From Xanthobacteraceae bacterium (lineage in GTDB: Bacteria > Pseudomonadota > Alphaproteobacteria > Rhizobiales > Xanthobacteraceae): DNA of 7,374 nt. A model generated the notes under the pieces. The model saw only the letters and a program-made list of their open reading frames with translations, made no database searches and was not told the DNA's origin. Shown in pieces: positions 6,373 through 7,374 of the stretch (its first letter is position 1; every line of letters starts with the position of its first letter). A program made the position numbers and the translations under genes. The DNA is taken from contig JAICQA010000132.1 of the NCBI GenBank assembly GCA_025929595.1, forward strand, positions 1 through 7,374, in the 5' to 3' direction.

Positions 6373-7374
6373 TCAATTCCCCAGCATGTCGCGGCTGACG
6401 ATCACGCGCATGATCTCGTTTGTCCCCTCGAGGATCTGATGCACGCGCACGTCGCGCAGCACGCGCTCGATGGGATGATCGCGCAGATAGCCGTAGCCGC
6501 CGTGCAACTGAAGTGCGCCGTTGACGACATCGAAACCCGTGTCAGTGGCGAGCCGCTTCGCCATCGCCGCGAGCTTTGTCGCACCCGGCTCCTTCCCGCC
6601 GACCGCCACCGCCGCGCGCCAAAGCAGCAACCGGGCCGCTTCAAGCTCGGTCGCATAGTCGGCGACGTTGAATCGCAGCGCCTGAAAATCCGCGAGCCGC
6701 GAGCCGAACTGCTTGCGCTCGCGCATGTAGTCGATGGCGCGATCGAGACAGAATTGCGCGCCGCCGATCGAGCACGCACCGATGTTGAGGCGGCCGCCGT
6801 CGAGCCCGGCCATCGCGATCTTGAAGCCGTCGCCCTCGTTGCCGATCAGGTTCTCCGCCGGCACACGGCAGCCCTCGAAATTGACCGTCGCGGTCGGCTG
6901 CGATTTCCAGCCGAGCTTCTGCTCCTGCGCACCGTAGGAGAGGCCGGCTGTGCCCTTCTCGACGACGATGCAGGAGATGCCCTTCGGCCCCGCCGCGCCC
7001 GTGCGCACCATGCAGACATAGATGTCGGAAACCCCGCCGCCCGAGATGAAGGCCTTGGAGCCGTCGAGCACATAGTGCGCGCCGTCGCGCACCGCTTTCG
7101 TCTTGAGGCTGGCCGCGTCCGAACCCGCGTCCGGCTCGGTGAGGCAGTAGCTTGCGAACTGCTCCATCGTGCAGAGCTTCGGCAGGAAGCGATGCCGCTG
7201 CGCCTCGCCGCCATAGGCGTCGATCATCGACGCCGCCATGTTGTGGATCGAGATATAGGCCGCCGTGGAGGTGCAGCCCTGGGCGAGCTCCTCGAAGATC
7301 AGAGTGGCGTCGAGCCGCGTCAGCGCCGAGCCGCCCACGTCGTCTTTCACATAGATGCCGCCAAAGCCGAGCGC
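6373..7374 (-). CDS. Acyl-CoA dehydrogenase, probably isobutyryl-CoA dehydrogenase, C-terminal part
   Basis: This FAD enzyme oxidises acyl-CoA to the 2,3-enoyl-CoA and passes electrons to electron-transfer flavoprotein. In this operon the likely reaction is isobutyryl-CoA to methacrylyl-CoA. The reading frame is open to the right edge (it begins ALGFGGIYVKDDVGGSALTR), so the first few dozen residues are missing; 333 residues are present. Visible signatures are YCLTEPDAGSDAASL (FAD/substrate), FISGGG, the C-terminal-domain helix RERKQFGSRLADFQALRF, and ALQLHGGYGYLRDHPIERVLRD. These are followed by ILEGTNEIMR, whose Glu, 18th residue from the C-terminus, is the catalytic base position. 'STAAYISIHNMAA' is typical of the ACAD8-like group. 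A GTG at 7350 is in frame but is an internal valine, not the start. The stop touches the hydrolase gene start. The substrate is inferred from neighbours, and a 2-methylbutyryl- or other short-chain acyl-CoA enzyme is possible. Confidence 0.93.
   Translation of the reverse strand, partial: ALGFGGIYVKDDVGGSALTRLDATLIFEELAQGCTSTAAYISIHNMAASMIDAYGGEAQRHRFLPKLCTMEQFASYCLTEPDAGSDAASLKTKAVRDGAHYVLDGSKAFISGGGVSDIYVCMVRTGAAGPKGISCIVVEKGTAGLSYGAQEQKLGWKSQPTATVNFEGCRVPAENLIGNEGDGFKIAMAGLDGGRLNIGACSIGGAQFCLDRAIDYMRERKQFGSRLADFQALRFNVADYATELEAARLLLWRAAVAVGGKEPGATKLAAMAKRLATDTGFDVVNGALQLHGGYGYLRDHPIERVLRDVRVHQILEGTNEIMRVIVSRDMLGN

Noticed and set aside
5351..6439. Long plus-strand open frame (362 codons) opposite the 3-hydroxyisobutyryl-CoA hydrolase gene
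   Set aside because: It has low-complexity Arg/His/Ala-rich composition and spans the junction of two well-supported minus-strand genes. There is no recognisable fold.

Overview
The window is high-GC with dense coding, and every gene I can support lies on the minus strand. Gene content and order point to an alphaproteobacterium, most likely of the order Hyphomicrobiales (Rhizobiales). The reasons are a glyA-nrdR pair, an LdtR-type MarR regulator beside an L,D-transpeptidase, and two small proteins resembling families I know mainly from this order. The genus cannot be fixed from the sequence alone.

Reading in the direction of transcription, from high to low coordinates, the first block (7374 to 3949) is a compact valine-degradation operon. 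It holds the 3' part of an isobutyryl-CoA-type acyl-CoA dehydrogenase, a 3-hydroxyisobutyryl-CoA hydrolase, a four-helix membrane protein of unknown function (DUF6163-like), and 3-hydroxyisobutyrate dehydrogenase (mmsB). The genes abut or overlap by a few bases, with one 29-nt gap before mmsB. Together the enzymes convert isobutyryl-CoA to methacrylyl-CoA and, after hydration by an enzyme not seen here, 3-hydroxyisobutyryl-CoA to free 3-hydroxyisobutyrate and then methylmalonate semialdehyde. The hydratase and methylmalonate-semialdehyde dehydrogenase must be encoded elsewhere.

The second block (3785 to 1819) is a cell-wall module. It contains a MarR-family regulator resembling LdtR, a strong intrinsic terminator, a 164-nt intergenic region with an 11-bp palindrome, and an exported YkuD-type L,D-transpeptidase with a peptidoglycan-binding domain. 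The likely logic is that the regulator controls itself and the neighbouring transpeptidase.

The third block (1729 to 1) holds a 65-residue protein of unknown function (DUF6898-like), then glyA (serine hydroxymethyltransferase) and, 23 nt after it, the first 28 codons of nrdR, the zinc-finger/ATP-cone repressor of ribonucleotide reductase genes.

The window is mostly ordinary conserved core genome. I see no mobile element, CRISPR array, tRNA or rRNA, and no convincing new multi-gene system. The best leads are the two small uncharacterised proteins in conserved-looking contexts and the candidate operator in front of the transpeptidase gene.
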